A DNA stretch of 32,545 nt from an uncultured Clostridia bacterium (GTDB lineage Bacteria > Bacillota > Clostridia > Oscillospirales > Acutalibacteraceae): assembly GCA_904420015.1 (NCBI GenBank), contig CAJFTS010000022.1:1-32545 (forward strand). The letters run 5' to 3'. The position numbers and the translations under genes were made by a program. Under the pieces are notes generated by a model. It worked only from the letters and a program-made list of their open reading frames with translations. It searched no databases and had not been told where the DNA came from. Each line of letters begins with the position of its first letter. Within the stretch, counting starts at the first letter, position 1. Below are positions 25,801 through 31,896 of this stretch, one piece after another.

Positions 25801-26034
25801 ACCGTCGTCACCAACAAGAGCACGAAAAACGTAACCCTCTTCAATGAATCAGGCGTCGGACTCGCCCCGGTTTCCCGGACATACGTCGACAGTGAAACCG
25901 ACGAGGTACGGACCTGGACCCTGACCTTCTCGGTGGGAACTACCGGATCTCGCAGCTTTGACGTCCGGCTGCAAAATAGGCAGGATCTCTGGCTGGATAC
26001 CGGAGCCGCCTTATCGGTGCAAATTACCAGATGA
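19834..26034 (+). CDS. Giant secreted multidomain protein with a six-hairpin glycosidase-like core (DUF4450-like)
   Basis: A 2066-aa extracellular protein. I chose the TTG at 19834 because GAAGGGAA lies just upstream and translation then begins MKRSIHKAISGILSLALLF, a proper signal peptide cleaved after IPAVA (about residue 31); the ATG at 19750 would bury the signal behind 28 polar residues. Layout by residue: 35-235 a beta-rich segment resembling a lectin-like/LamG-like module; about 242-645 four Ig-like modules with recurring VxVDAxTGxVTV patterns; 645-920 a beta-rich region that often precedes such catalytic cores; about 922-1305 an alpha-rich core with DAAWINKTVMHGPIAWFVAHAGWRSSYGQ, LVDQYLYNWLYTGDLE, and GVYQGELANFALAAYMSGQYELADRM, typical of alpha/alpha-toroid glycosidases; then beta modules, about 1802-1869 a FIVAR-like helical segment, and two related Ig-like modules to the end. 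No LPxTG or SLH anchor is seen. Substrate unknown; a complex plant or host glycan is plausible. Confidence 0.75.
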   Translation: MKRSIHKAISGILSLALLFSTVSMISIPAVADSDAYPTRDSGETLYLSEPFDQLENLSLYPELDAQIVQGEDRTYLSVKSSSGDFTANDAVDDRSPAATRQIDVASIPKEIYMVEFDVLFTAANCGAIQLYRGLPKVDLGPTIVYDGTNIKSMTGSNKYVTMFSNAQTNQWYNVKLIINSTSTIHSVVTDEAGKSQTCTSNLRRNFSKGTLGAVKIQGLSSQNPLYVDELTVYKPAPDAFTLTADETQVNIPLEGENTLTYSTSEIYYGDLNLTAYDPFASGLVVYKLYDEGDAEDLTDSMPQGVSIDAQTGIVAVDPTAQPGRYTVRAQNYTGTYSSSMELTITGQEQVDQVVMADTNPSGLPRPNEGAQSVSFGAVSLTQYGEEISVGDSYRWELVDAGGAPAVYEGVSVDAATGEVTVLHTAGLATVYLKATSNLNPAKSVVSDAIPMYQMEAARVEVMGDSYAKVVRGQTVTFQYTKAYYDQNEVLMPPEEKVVWSLKGASGGIQISQDGVLTVPDTAPDQTIEVVATSVEGTSGSKTVNVYHAVASDIEIKGNQAGVIPPQGEPANRYTYRAVTLDQYGFAFDDEVYTWSLAAEDAAGLSVSPDGVLTVECGAVNEQTVQVVATPASNPENAKAYDVIISEQVYTYLPVKGGFEIVNGTSRYTRPLYSSHVNDSQGTSRRMIGFVGDDPDFLMLQANKEKSFGLYAHMFLGIENGSSTKWLAQMDNIVFRYVYGRAEYEITDPSFDGTIYITYTRTDRFDGFLTKITLPDGLTDKLVVATAGDGGASVSQQTGGNTSGYEFKDKNAKSTAAALLPSNAFEITKDGKFTVSGSANVEMHYAVKDASKYSDLSALLQSTEGSAPMVVGKTAANTENDVYLLLTTDSLELEGIQEYLCDPKDLFEEGMAYFEGVSKAVDVNTPDPYFNSMIAAQTVAVDAAWINKTVMHGPIAWFVAHAGWRSSYGQTASGYFDRVETNAQQYWKNQKSDGRITAFPTSDKRYNMGEVLVDQYLYNWLYTGDLEEMRNGGYEFVTKHLAFMDAQMRVEGTNLYENFLNAWNTDNKWANGGPSTIASAYVWRACTIIADVAQRLGYTQDAENYAAKADAIAAEMKESLWSGESGVYAEYLDYYGNALLHDAPDLSSLYTPIDVGLTDLFEEYQMIHYGDEAIPNLTAELPRDAIFKECSNWLPSVYSSRGVYQGELANFALAAYMSGQYELADRMMRGIEHGLFQSKGAGPGLVSHQNNENGENTGHLDFADVSSMVVRTAVEGTFGIAMNVPDGTASITPGFPADWEEASIDTSYLGYSYQYEGATETLCIHSEKELSYQLSLKMRSADVVRVTVDGVETPYTVEAGVEHSYLHVTTPSSTSAQIVVEYGSAALPQLEADDVATTQEAYSFAVANGAIAEVYDPQGVLASCDYAQNTASVTFRGGLEGSHTFFVLAKAGEASVWLPVNVTLQDAIELTGLSFASGPSLTFALANHTQTPKTISAEVSIGENRATFQGTIPALSTSEPQTLAIADVTGLGDGDNLVQAKITGDYTADIEGIATDWSVSKLVEESLYSSDKIAMVDLDGVVNQDLRTLHANTYTITYEGDSDYFIPNFYWCSDTTRSVTQTGRAWWEDSSRGKNGVPASLNLPSSGGTYVTGAGIPFDLSNADGKNAVFTSLYNQFPETVTIPVEETGQKIYFMVAVSTNHMQSYVENARITVHFADQTQQVLSLSNPENIDDWLNYQTSSSYAQSGYVQSLGSKAHANILSLDFGENKEITSVELTCVANEVLAGILGITVVKGNDGQEAAADKTALLNAINAAAAYEGQEDWYTPGTWAVFDEAYETAKAVYRDPDADQNTVDTAAAALQAAVAQLARKPYASADKQAYLPDEAITVTAVLPAGYEKVYLVNEAGSGLVSTRKVTDEKDGMETWELSLSLSSIGQRTLKLYADGADTGLTVSFAVSQGALCGPDEPALLSAGISGSDTVTLGEPFAVTVVTNKSTKNVTLFNESGVGLAPVSRTYVDSETDEVRTWTLTFSVGTTGSRSFDVRLQNRQDLWLDTGAALSVQITR

Positions 26035-26068
26035 CAATTTCTTCGATTACTCACTAAGGACGTTTCGC

Positions 26069-26108
26069 AAAACCGCCCCTGCGGATTCATCCGCAGGGGC
26101 GGTTTTTG
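26069..26108 (+). terminator. Terminator of the giant gene
   Basis: A 16-bp perfect stem (arms AAACCGCCCCTGCGGA and its complement) with a 4-nt loop and a T-tract, 35 bp past the stop. Confidence 0.92.
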
Positions 26109-26489
26109 GTTGCAGCTGAAACAAAATGGGCCCGCCGGCTATGCCGGGGAGAAGATAAAGCATTCGCTTTTCGCATGGAATGAAACGGAAAAAACCAACG
26201 TTTCACTCGGAGCAAAAGCAATAGGGATCAAACGGCATTCGCCGCTGCGGCAGGGGTGATGCAGCCGTCCGTTTTTCCGCGCCTCTCAAAAGGCCCGGCC
26301 GGTACATGCTTTTTCAGGGCTTGCGTATATCATACGTTTCACGCCCGGTTTTGCTTTTCAGCGGGAAAAGGCGTACTCGTGTTGCATTTTAAGAAAAAAT
26401 AGTTTCGCCCAAATCGACAGGGGCATACGTGAATGCAGAAACGGCTGGACATACTAAAGAAAACAAACTGCTTTGGGGAGAGATGCAAC
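26109..26489. other. Spacer before the ABC ATPase gene
   Basis: No gene with a good start is seen. A small palindrome CGTAT-ATC-ATACG lies near 26322-26334 and might be an operator. No convincing -35/-10 pair for the ATPase gene was found. Confidence 0.35.
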
Positions 26490-27191
26490 ATGGAATCCTT
26501 TTTAATTGATATGCGGCAGATCTATAAGATCTATAACGCCGGGGAAAATGAGGTGCGCGCCCTCGATGGGGTCAGCCTGCAAATTTCCGCCGGGGAATTC
26601 GTCGCCATCGTCGGCCAGTCCGGCTCCGGCAAGTCCACCCTGATGAACATTCTCGGCTGTCTCGACGGGCCTACCAGCGGGGCGTATTCCCTCAGCGGGA
26701 GGGATGTCTTTCATATGAACGACGGCGCCCTAAGCGACATCCGTAACCGGCAGATCGGATTTATCTTCCAAGGCTTCAACCTAATCAGCAGCCTCAACGC
26801 CGTGGAAAATGTGGAATTGCCCCTCATCTACCGGGGGATGGACAAGGCCGAACGCCGCCGTATGGCCGTTGAGGCTCTTGAGCAGGTAGGGCTGCAAAAC
26901 CGCATGCACCATCGTCCGGCCCAAATGTCCGGCGGCCAGCAGCAGCGTGTGGCCATTGCCCGTGCCATCGCCGCAAGGCCGCCCATCATCATGGCCGACG
27001 AACCCACCGGCAACCTGGATTCCGCCTCCGGCGCCGAGGTGCTCAGCGCCATAAAGGCCCTCAACCGGGCGGGGCACACCATCGTCCTTATCACCCATGA
27101 CAACGCCATCGCCCAGTCCGCCAAGCGGATCGTTCGCATTCACGACGGCAGGATTGAGGAGGATACCGTTCTCAGCGAGGCGGTCTCCTGA
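26490..27191 (+). CDS. ABC transporter ATP-binding protein (LolD/MacB/FtsE-like)
   Basis: A 233-aa ATPase subunit. Walker A is GQSGSGKST, the Q-loop region FIFQGFNLISSLNAVENVELPL is typical of the LolD/MacB group, the signature is MSGGQQQRVAIARA, Walker B is PIIMADEPTGNLDSASG and the switch His is in ITHDN. This group works with FtsX/MacB-type permeases that export peptides, antibiotics or lipids or act in peptide sensing. No permease follows, so it is an orphan or partners with one encoded elsewhere. ATG 26490 has GGGGAGAG upstream; the frame extends 19 codons further without a better ribosome site. Confidence 0.93.
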   Translation: MESFLIDMRQIYKIYNAGENEVRALDGVSLQISAGEFVAIVGQSGSGKSTLMNILGCLDGPTSGAYSLSGRDVFHMNDGALSDIRNRQIGFIFQGFNLISSLNAVENVELPLIYRGMDKAERRRMAVEALEQVGLQNRMHHRPAQMSGGQQQRVAIARAIAARPPIIMADEPTGNLDSASGAEVLSAIKALNRAGHTIVLITHDNAIAQSAKRIVRIHDGRIEEDTVLSEAVS

Positions 27192-27234
27192 CCGGCTTGA
27201 TTTCTCTTTGGCCGCAAAGTTTTCATAAAAACGG

Positions 27235-27263
27235 TTGTTTTGCACGTCCGCCTTTGCTATAAT
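27235..27263 (+). promoter_or_regulatory. Promoter of the zinc-ribbon membrane protein gene
   Basis: TTGTTT and a perfect TATAAT are 17 nt apart, about 70 nt before the start codon. Confidence 0.75.
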
Positions 27264-27331
27264 TACTCCTTAATCAGAAAGCAGGATGCGGCGCCTCTCT
27301 GATTAGATTATGAGAAACGGAGCGGTCGGAG

Positions 27332-27721
27332 ATGAATTGGTTGCAAAATTTTATGATGGGTCGCCATGGGCTGGATCAGCTGAATCTCGCCTTGATGCTG
27401 ACCTGGTTTGTGCTGGCGATGGTCGGAAATTTTACCACCTATCTGCTGGTGATCCTCGCGCTTATTCCCTTGGCCTATTGCGTCTTTCGCATGTTTTCCC
27501 GCAACCATTACAGGCGCGCGAAGGAAAACGAGCTGTTTTTGAAGGTATGGCGTCCCATTCCCGCGTGGTTTCGCCGGGTAAGAAACCGGCTCAAGGGGAT
27601 GAAAACCCATCGGTATTATAAATGCCCCAATTGTAAGAATACCCTGCGCGTGCCCAAGGGAAGAGGGAAAATCTGCATCACCTGCCCGGTTTGCAAAACG
27701 GAGTTTATTAAGAAAACCTAA
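27332..27721 (+). CDS. Small membrane protein with C-terminal zinc ribbon
   Basis: A 129-aa protein. Residues about 15-55 form two hydrophobic segments (LALMLTWFVLAMVGNFTTYLLVILALIPLAYCVF). A basic linker follows (RRAKENELFLKVWRPIPAWFRRVRNRLKG), then a zinc-ribbon-like tail with CPNC near residue 99 and CPVC near 119. Similar proteins of unknown function are common in Clostridia. The ATG follows GGAG at workable spacing. An overlapping minus-strand open frame is taken as a shadow because it lacks family resemblance. Confidence 0.75.
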   Translation: MNWLQNFMMGRHGLDQLNLALMLTWFVLAMVGNFTTYLLVILALIPLAYCVFRMFSRNHYRRAKENELFLKVWRPIPAWFRRVRNRLKGMKTHRYYKCPNCKNTLRVPKGRGKICITCPVCKTEFIKKT

Positions 27722-28040
27722 AGCTTTCCGGTTTAAAAAGCCCCGGCGCCGTTTTCGAGTAGGTCTAGGCGGTGGGGACGATATAAAAAAGCCGCCAGGC
27801 AGGAAATCGTGCGTTTTCACTTGAGAGGCGCCGCTTGGGCGGCGCTCCTCCCGTGTTTCACTGGATGCGTTCACGGCCCTAAAAGCGGATGTATCGGTCC
27901 ATCATCCCGTTTTCTTAAGAAAAGGCGGCCGTCTTTGCATCGGCCGCAACCGGTTTTCGGATGGGCTGCGGCCGTTTACAAAACCAAGGGAAAAGTGGGT
28001 CGATTTGTCCGCCCATGGATCAACAAAAGCCCCCGCCTAT
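27722..28040. other. Non-coding stretch at the chromosome/mobile-element transition
   Basis: No credible gene. Several GC-rich hairpins occur, for example around 27829-27852 (GGCGCCGC against GCGGCGCT) and 27926-27950 (GCGGCCG against CGGCCGC). One 82-codon open frame (27809-28057) has no ribosome site or recognisable family. Confidence 0.35.
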
Positions 28041-28097
28041 ATGGCAGCTACTCATAAAACAGTATGAACAAAGGAACAGGAATAGGGTAGCTGCCAT
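28041..28097. repeat. 11-bp inverted repeat pair
   Basis: ATGGCAGCTAC at 28041-28051 is repeated inverted as GTAGCTGCCAT at 28087-28097, with 35 nt between. It may be a hairpin or a relic of an element end. Confidence 0.5.
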
Positions 28098-28108
28098 ACA
28101 GGGTGCAG

Positions 28109-28152
28109 AAAAAGGCAGGTAGGAAACAAAGCGTTTCTTACCCGCCTTTTTC
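28109..28152. terminator. Bidirectional terminator-like hairpin
   Basis: A stem of about 18 bp with small mismatches (AAAAAGGCAGGTAGGAAAC against GTTTCTTACCCGCCTTTTT) ends in A and T runs. No gene obviously needs it, which fits a boundary of a mobile element. Confidence 0.65.
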
Positions 28153-28162
28153 ATGCCTATTC

Positions 28163-28275
28163 GTTACGCAGTAGAGCCGAAAAAAGGCGGATTTTATGCG
28201 GCTTTCCGAATGCGGTTTTGTAGGGGGCAGGGTGTTACTACCTTTTCCCTCAAAAATGCCTTTCTACTGCGTAAC
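28163..28275. mobile_element. MITE-like 113-bp element, copy 1
   Basis: The 13-bp terminal inverted repeats GTTACGCAGTAGA and TCTACTGCGTAAC are perfect. The interior has no ORF. Its reverse complement resembles copy 2 at 28585-28696 in both length and interior blocks (TTTTT-A/G-AGGG and ACCCT-CCCCT patterns). No clear target-site duplication is seen. Confidence 0.55.
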
Positions 28276-28317
28276 AAAACCGAGGTAATAATCCCAGAAA
28301 GCATATAACCGCTTGTC

Positions 28318-28605
28318 TTGGATTTTCCTGCGTTGGAAAAGCCTACGTTGGATTATCCAACATTGGAAAAACCTACGTAGGAAAATCCAATGCAATTAAA
28401 TAAAGATATACTAACTAAAGAAAAATTAAATATAGATTTAATTAAATACCCATTCCATTCCTATCCTTTCCCTAAATCCCCTCCCTTTGGACAAGAGTTA
28501 GCGTCAGGAGCAGACGGCGGCGCTTGCGCTGCTGTGGAAAGGAAGGGAAAGGAAACGGCAATACAGAGAAATAGCGTATTTGATGTTACGCAATAGAACG
28601 CCGTT
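28318..28605 (+). pseudogene. Relic of a replication-initiator-like linker with five 15-bp tandem repeats
   Basis: Five 15-bp units at 28318, 28333, 28348, 28363 and 28378 follow the pattern TTGGA-N4-CC-N4. They encode pentapeptides LDFPA, LEKPT, LDYPT, LEKPT; the fifth unit starts with TAG instead of TTG and so carries a stop. The same frame then runs NPMQLNKDILTKEKLNIDLIKYP and stays open to a TAG at 28603-28605. Proline-rich pentapeptide repeats followed by an Asn/Lys/Asp-rich stretch are known from linkers of replication-initiator (RepA-type) proteins of Firmicutes conjugative elements; that identification is from memory of the pattern. Neither end of the protein is present. Confidence 0.5.
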
Positions 28606-28696
28606 TTTAAGGGTGGGAGTATAAAACCCTTACCCCTGCCCTTATCGCCGCTGTAATGCCGCTTAAATCAAGCGAGAATACCCTCTACTGCGTATC
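28585..28696. mobile_element. MITE-like 112-bp element, copy 2
   Basis: It is bounded by GTTACGCAATAGA and TCTACTGCGTATC, near-perfect 13-bp terminal inverted repeats, one or two bases different from copy 1. It lies in inverted orientation relative to copy 1, and the relic reading frame runs into its left end. Confidence 0.55.
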
Positions 28697-28711
28697 ATTC
28701 CATACTGAATT

Positions 28712-28744
28712 GAGAGCGCAAGCGGTTTATTCGCTTGCGCTCTC
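28712..28744. terminator. 13-bp perfect hairpin
   Basis: GAGAGCGCAAGCG pairs with CGCTTGCGCTCTC around a 7-nt loop. No long T-tract; function uncertain. Confidence 0.45.
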
Positions 28745-28769
28745 TTGCCTTACACGACAGCAAAGTTAG

Positions 28770-28820
28770 AAAAAACCGTCAAGGACGCAAAGCGTGAAAT
28801 TTATCCTTGACGGTTTTTTC
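28770..28820. terminator. Bidirectional terminator after the HTH_16 gene
   Basis: A 16-bp perfect stem (AAAAAACCGTCAAGGA and its complement) around an 18-nt loop, with A/T runs at both ends, 16 bp past the minus-strand gene. Confidence 0.88.
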
Positions 28821-28835
28821 GAGATTTGCTACCGG

Positions 28836-29093
28836 CTATCTCTCCAAATCGAATTTTAGGACAGCCCGCATAAGTTTTGATTGCAGCCGTTCCCGCAAGT
28901 CCTCGTCTATGCCGTAGTAGGTGTTTCCACGCTCGCTGCGGATTACTTGCATAGACAGGTGGGCTATGTAGCCGCTGAAATGCTGCACAACAATTCTTAT
29001 GGCGTCAGGGTTGCCCTTCGTCGCGGCTAAAATGACCGGATAAGGCAGTAAGCCGCGCTCGTCGGGATTACTGTTACCAATCGTTCCATTCAT
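28836..29093 (-). CDS. HTH_16-type small protein of conjugative elements (Tn916 ORF8-like)
   Basis: An 85-aa protein with the family pattern LLPYPVILAATKGNPDAIRIVVQHFSGYIAHLSMQV followed by YYGIDEDLRERLQSKLMRAVLKFDL. Members occur beside a short sigma-like factor in Tn916/Tn1549-like conjugative elements and are assumed to regulate transfer or excision. The ATG lies inside the end of the sigma-like gene (20-nt overlap), so translation is coupled. Confidence 0.88.
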   Translation of the reverse strand: MNGTIGNSNPDERGLLPYPVILAATKGNPDAIRIVVQHFSGYIAHLSMQVIRSERGNTYYGIDEDLRERLQSKLMRAVLKFDLER

Positions 29094-29508
29094 CGGCTCG
29101 TTCCTCCAAATAGCGTTTTAGAAGCTCAAAAGAGCTTGTCCGGCGATACTGTACTGTGCTGCGGGGGATTTTCATAAGCTCCGCGATTTCAACGTCGTTC
29201 ATGTCGAAAAAGTAGTACAACAAAACGGCTTGACGCTTTTCCTCCGGCAAGGTATGCAGCGCGTCGGCAAGCAGCTTTGCCGTTATCCATTTCCCCGCCA
29301 CTTGAAAGCCCTCCTGACCTTTCTCGAAATAGTGGTCGTAGGTATAAAGCTGGTTTTCTTCCTGCGGCGTTAGTTCTGAAAAAACGACTTCGTGCTTTCT
29401 CCGCGTCCGATTTTCCCGGATAGCGTCGATTGCTTCATTTTTCAATACCTTTTTGCAAAAGCCATTGAAAGTACAGCGTTTTTGCCATTCGGTGCGATTA
29501 GGTTCCAT
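29074..29508 (-). CDS. Sigma-70-like RNA polymerase factor of conjugative elements (Tn916 ORF7-like)
   Basis: A 144-aa protein with a shortened region 2 (FNGFCKKVLKNEAIDAIRENRTRRKHE) and region 4 (ALHTLPEEKRQAVLLYYFFDMNDVEIAELMKIPRSTVQYRRTSSFELLKRYLEE), the helix-turn-helix part that contacts the -35 box. Such factors control transfer or excision genes of integrative conjugative elements. ATG 29508 has GGGGGTGAG upstream, far better than the earlier in-frame start at 29592. It is paired with the HTH_16 gene. Confidence 0.9.
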   Translation of the reverse strand: MEPNRTEWQKRCTFNGFCKKVLKNEAIDAIRENRTRRKHEVVFSELTPQEENQLYTYDHYFEKGQEGFQVAGKWITAKLLADALHTLPEEKRQAVLLYYFFDMNDVEIAELMKIPRSTVQYRRTSSFELLKRYLEERADEWNDW

Positions 29509-29770
29509 GTTCTCACCCCCTTTCGTACCCAGGGGCGAGTCTTGTGTTCCCCTTTCGCAAACCCTCGACGGACGCGCTGGCGCGTACGACAAACGAGGGA
29601 GCCGAAAATGAAAAAAATGTCCACCCGCAAAATATGGACGTGTGCAAAGGAATTAAAAACAACATTTAGATGTTCTGACAGTTCACATACATAGCCAGAA
29701 TATCCCGTTGTGGCGCAAAGGATTTTTTAACAAATTAAGAAATGTCGTATTATGTCGGAAACAAAAAAAC
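29509..29770. other. Upstream region of the sigma-like gene
   Basis: This should hold the promoter for the sigma/HTH_16 pair, but no clear hexamers were found. A 28-codon plus-strand frame beginning at ATG 29608 is not supported by family resemblance. Confidence 0.35.
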
Positions 29771-29800
29771 ACGGCGGTACCTCCTTGATACCGCCGTATC
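29762..29800 (-). terminator. Terminator, minus strand
   Basis: A 9-bp perfect stem (ACGGCGGTA / TACCGCCGT) is followed on the minus strand by seven Ts. It is the second of two stacked terminators after the SDR gene. Confidence 0.75.
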
Positions 29801-29844
29801 CTTAAAAAAATGGGCGACTTTAATACACCCTCCGCATTTTCGTT

Positions 29845-29892
29845 TCAAAAAAGGAAAACGGCGGCTTTGATTGTTGTTTCAAAACCGCCGCA
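29845..29892 (-). terminator. Terminator of the SDR gene
   Basis: A 12-bp stem with one G-U pair (CGGCGGTTTTGA against TCAAAGCCGCCG on the minus strand) is followed by TTTTCCTTTTTT. It ends about 80 bp past the SDR stop. Confidence 0.75.
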
Positions 29893-29973
29893 TCGCCTGT
29901 CGTCATGCCGATAAATCAAAACAACGGCTTTGACATTATATGTTCGTTTTAAATCATTTTTTATTTATTGACT

Positions 29974-30765
29974 TTAGCAAAAGAGTTTATCATACAGGGT
30001 AATCTTAAAATCCTCTATGTTTGTATCTTTATATTCATCATATAGTTTTCTGCATACACTATCTGTCGGATAAACTATTTGGTCTTTCCCGTCATTTACA
30101 GCAGTCCAAACAACTTCTGCCGCCTCTTCTGGTCCGGGAAACTCTGCATTTCCGTCGAGAAGATAGTTCCGCTGGTTCGCAGCAGCTTTATCATAGCCGT
30201 CCAAAATGTTAATAGGCGTTTGGAAATTTGTTTTTGTTCCTCCGGGTACCATAGCTGCAAGTTTGACCCCAAAAGGTTTTAACTCATAATACAAAGATTC
30301 CACCATTCCCTGTTGAGCGCGTTTTGCTGCACCATAGGCACCGTCGCGGGGAAGAGCGATAATACCCGCCAAAGAAGTTGTTGTCAAAATAGCACCGCTT
30401 TTGCGCTTCTTAAAGTGCGGAATAAATTGTTGCGTAACTAACATAGTTCCGATAACATCTGTGTCAAACAACTTTCTGATTTCTTTCTCCGGCAGTTTCT
30501 CAAAAGGTCCCATAATACCATACCCGGCATTATTGAAAAGCACGTCAATATCATACTGCTCTAATGATTTCTGGCAGGTTTCTTTAATCTGCTCGGGGTT
30601 CAATAAATCTAATGGCATTAAAACAACATTTGGGATAGAAGATAAATCGCCGGCTTTCTGCAAATTTCTCATAGTAGCAATAACACGCCAACCATGATTA
30701 GAAAAATATTTAGTTGTTTCTCGTCCTATGCCAGAAGAAGCACCCGTAATAAAAATTGTTTTCAT
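29974..30765 (-). CDS. Short-chain dehydrogenase/reductase (SDR) family oxidoreductase
   Basis: A 263-aa NAD(P)-dependent enzyme of the classical SDR type. The cofactor motif is TGASSGIG (residues 7-14), NNAG is in VLFNNAGYGIMG, the catalytic Ser lies in TTTSLAG and the Tyr-Lys pair is in AYGAAKRA. Substrate cannot be predicted. The gene is clearly more AT-rich than genes left of 27.7 kb, consistent with transferred cargo. It is divergent from a LysR-type regulator gene, which probably controls it. AAGGAG precedes the ATG. Confidence 0.93.
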   Translation of the reverse strand: MKTIFITGASSGIGRETTKYFSNHGWRVIATMRNLQKAGDLSSIPNVVLMPLDLLNPEQIKETCQKSLEQYDIDVLFNNAGYGIMGPFEKLPEKEIRKLFDTDVIGTMLVTQQFIPHFKKRKSGAILTTTSLAGIIALPRDGAYGAAKRAQQGMVESLYYELKPFGVKLAAMVPGGTKTNFQTPINILDGYDKAAANQRNYLLDGNAEFPGPEEAAEVVWTAVNDGKDQIVYPTDSVCRKLYDEYKDTNIEDFKITLYDKLFC

Positions 30766-30798
30766 TGCTATTCACTCCTTTTTATTGTTTCTATGATG

Positions 30799-30827
30799 AT
30801 TATATGATATGATGGTTCATAAGTAAA
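30799..30827 (-). promoter_or_regulatory. Promoter of the SDR gene in the divergent intergenic region
   Basis: On the minus strand TTTACT and TATAAT are 17 nt apart. A TATAAT on the plus strand at 30835-30840 is a candidate -10 for the LysR gene, so the two promoters overlap back to back, as is usual for LysR regulation. Confidence 0.65.
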
Positions 30828-30860
30828 ATTCGTTTATAATGATAAGGAGATAATCAAAAA

Positions 30861-31733
30861 GTGATGTTAAACAGAAACCTTGAATTGTTTATAAAAGTGG
30901 CTGAATATGGCAGTATTACCAAAGTTGCAAAGGCTTTTTATATCACACAGCCTGCGGTAAGCAATGCTCTATTGAAACTGGAAGATGAATTGGGAGTAAA
31001 GCTGTTTTTTCGAGATAAAAGAAGTGGGCTTATATTAACTGACGTTGGAAAGCAGATTTTAACCTACGCAAAGCAAATGGAAGATATAGACAATCGAATT
31101 TATCAATCTGCTTATAAAGAAAAAAATATAATGGGCGGTCGTGTACGAATTGCTGTTTTGACATCCCTCGTAGCAACAATTCTTTCAAAAGCATTAAAAG
31201 AGTATCGCTCACTTTATCCCGAAATTGATATAGAAATCAAAGAGGGAACACCTAACGATATTTTTAAAATGGTTGAGGAATATTCGGTGGACTTTGCCGT
31301 TTCCTGTTCTCCATTCGGAAAGTTCCATGCCGTTCCTTTGATACATGACCGTATTATGGCTATGTTCCCATCAAGATTTGAAGAAAAAAGTACAGTAACA
31401 CTTAATAACCCGCCCGATACATTGATTATAAATCGTCCAGCTTATGAAACAATCCTTGAACATACCGCACCCAAAAATGCAGTAAAATTTGATAAGGTAA
31501 TTTTAGTTCAAAATGCAGAAACCGCGATACACATGGTAAATGATGAAATAGGTGTTGGTATTATTTCGGAATACACTTTGAGTACATTGGCACCAGGGTG
31601 TCCAAAATATCCCGTTATACCGGATATTTCTTTTGATATAGGTTTATTTGCAAATGATTTGAACGATTTAACACCTGCTGCTGCCGAATTTGTCCGGATT
31701 ATCTGTAATAATCCGACGTTTCATAATCACTAA
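30861..31733 (+). CDS. LysR-family transcriptional regulator
   Basis: A 290-aa regulator of normal length. The N-terminal winged helix shows LFIKVAEYGSITKVAKAFYITQPAVSNALLKLEDELGVKLFFRDKRSGLILTDVG, the standard LysR HTH. The rest is a periplasmic-binding-like effector domain. The start is GTG 30861, with ATG one codon later equally possible; AAGGAGA lies 10-13 nt upstream. It is divergent from the SDR gene and shares the AT-rich composition, so the two are probably one cargo module with the SDR or its substrate pathway as target. Confidence 0.94.
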   Translation: MMLNRNLELFIKVAEYGSITKVAKAFYITQPAVSNALLKLEDELGVKLFFRDKRSGLILTDVGKQILTYAKQMEDIDNRIYQSAYKEKNIMGGRVRIAVLTSLVATILSKALKEYRSLYPEIDIEIKEGTPNDIFKMVEEYSVDFAVSCSPFGKFHAVPLIHDRIMAMFPSRFEEKSTVTLNNPPDTLIINRPAYETILEHTAPKNAVKFDKVILVQNAETAIHMVNDEIGVGIISEYTLSTLAPGCPKYPVIPDISFDIGLFANDLNDLTPAAAEFVRIICNNPTFHNH

Positions 31734-31784
31734 ATCATAGGCATAAAAAGCAATGGATAAATCTCAAAATTTAAGGGGTAATGA

Positions 31785-31883
31785 TTGCTTAATCGAATGA
31801 GCGATACAGGATTACAGATTGTAGCAGTAACGATTGATAAAAACCAAATAGATGAAGCGGCGCTATGGGAGCAATTTCCATAG
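31785..31883 (+). CDS. Possible 32-aa short ORF after the LysR gene
   Basis: TTG at 31785 has AAGGGG 7 nt upstream and opens a frame MLNRMSDTGLQIVAV... ending WEQFP before TAG at 31881-31883. An ATG is found four codons in. The terminator stem overlaps its last codons. I do not recognise it; it may be a real small protein or a fragment of an older gene. Confidence 0.35.
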   Translation: MLNRMSDTGLQIVAVTIDKNQIDEAALWEQFP

Positions 31884-31896
31884 CGTTTTTCTTTTT
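31861..31896 (+). terminator. Terminator after the LysR gene
   Basis: CGCTATGG pairs with CCATAGCG around a 9-nt loop, followed by TTTTTCTTTTT. Confidence 0.88.

Noticed and set aside
27308-27874. 188-codon minus-strand open frame across the zinc-ribbon gene
   Set aside because: It has no ribosome site or family resemblance, whereas the plus-strand gene has a promoter, membrane segments and paired CPxC motifs.
30835-30840. Complete promoter for the LysR gene
   Set aside because: Only the TATAAT is good; no acceptable -35 stands 16-18 nt upstream, so it is mentioned only within the SDR promoter entry.
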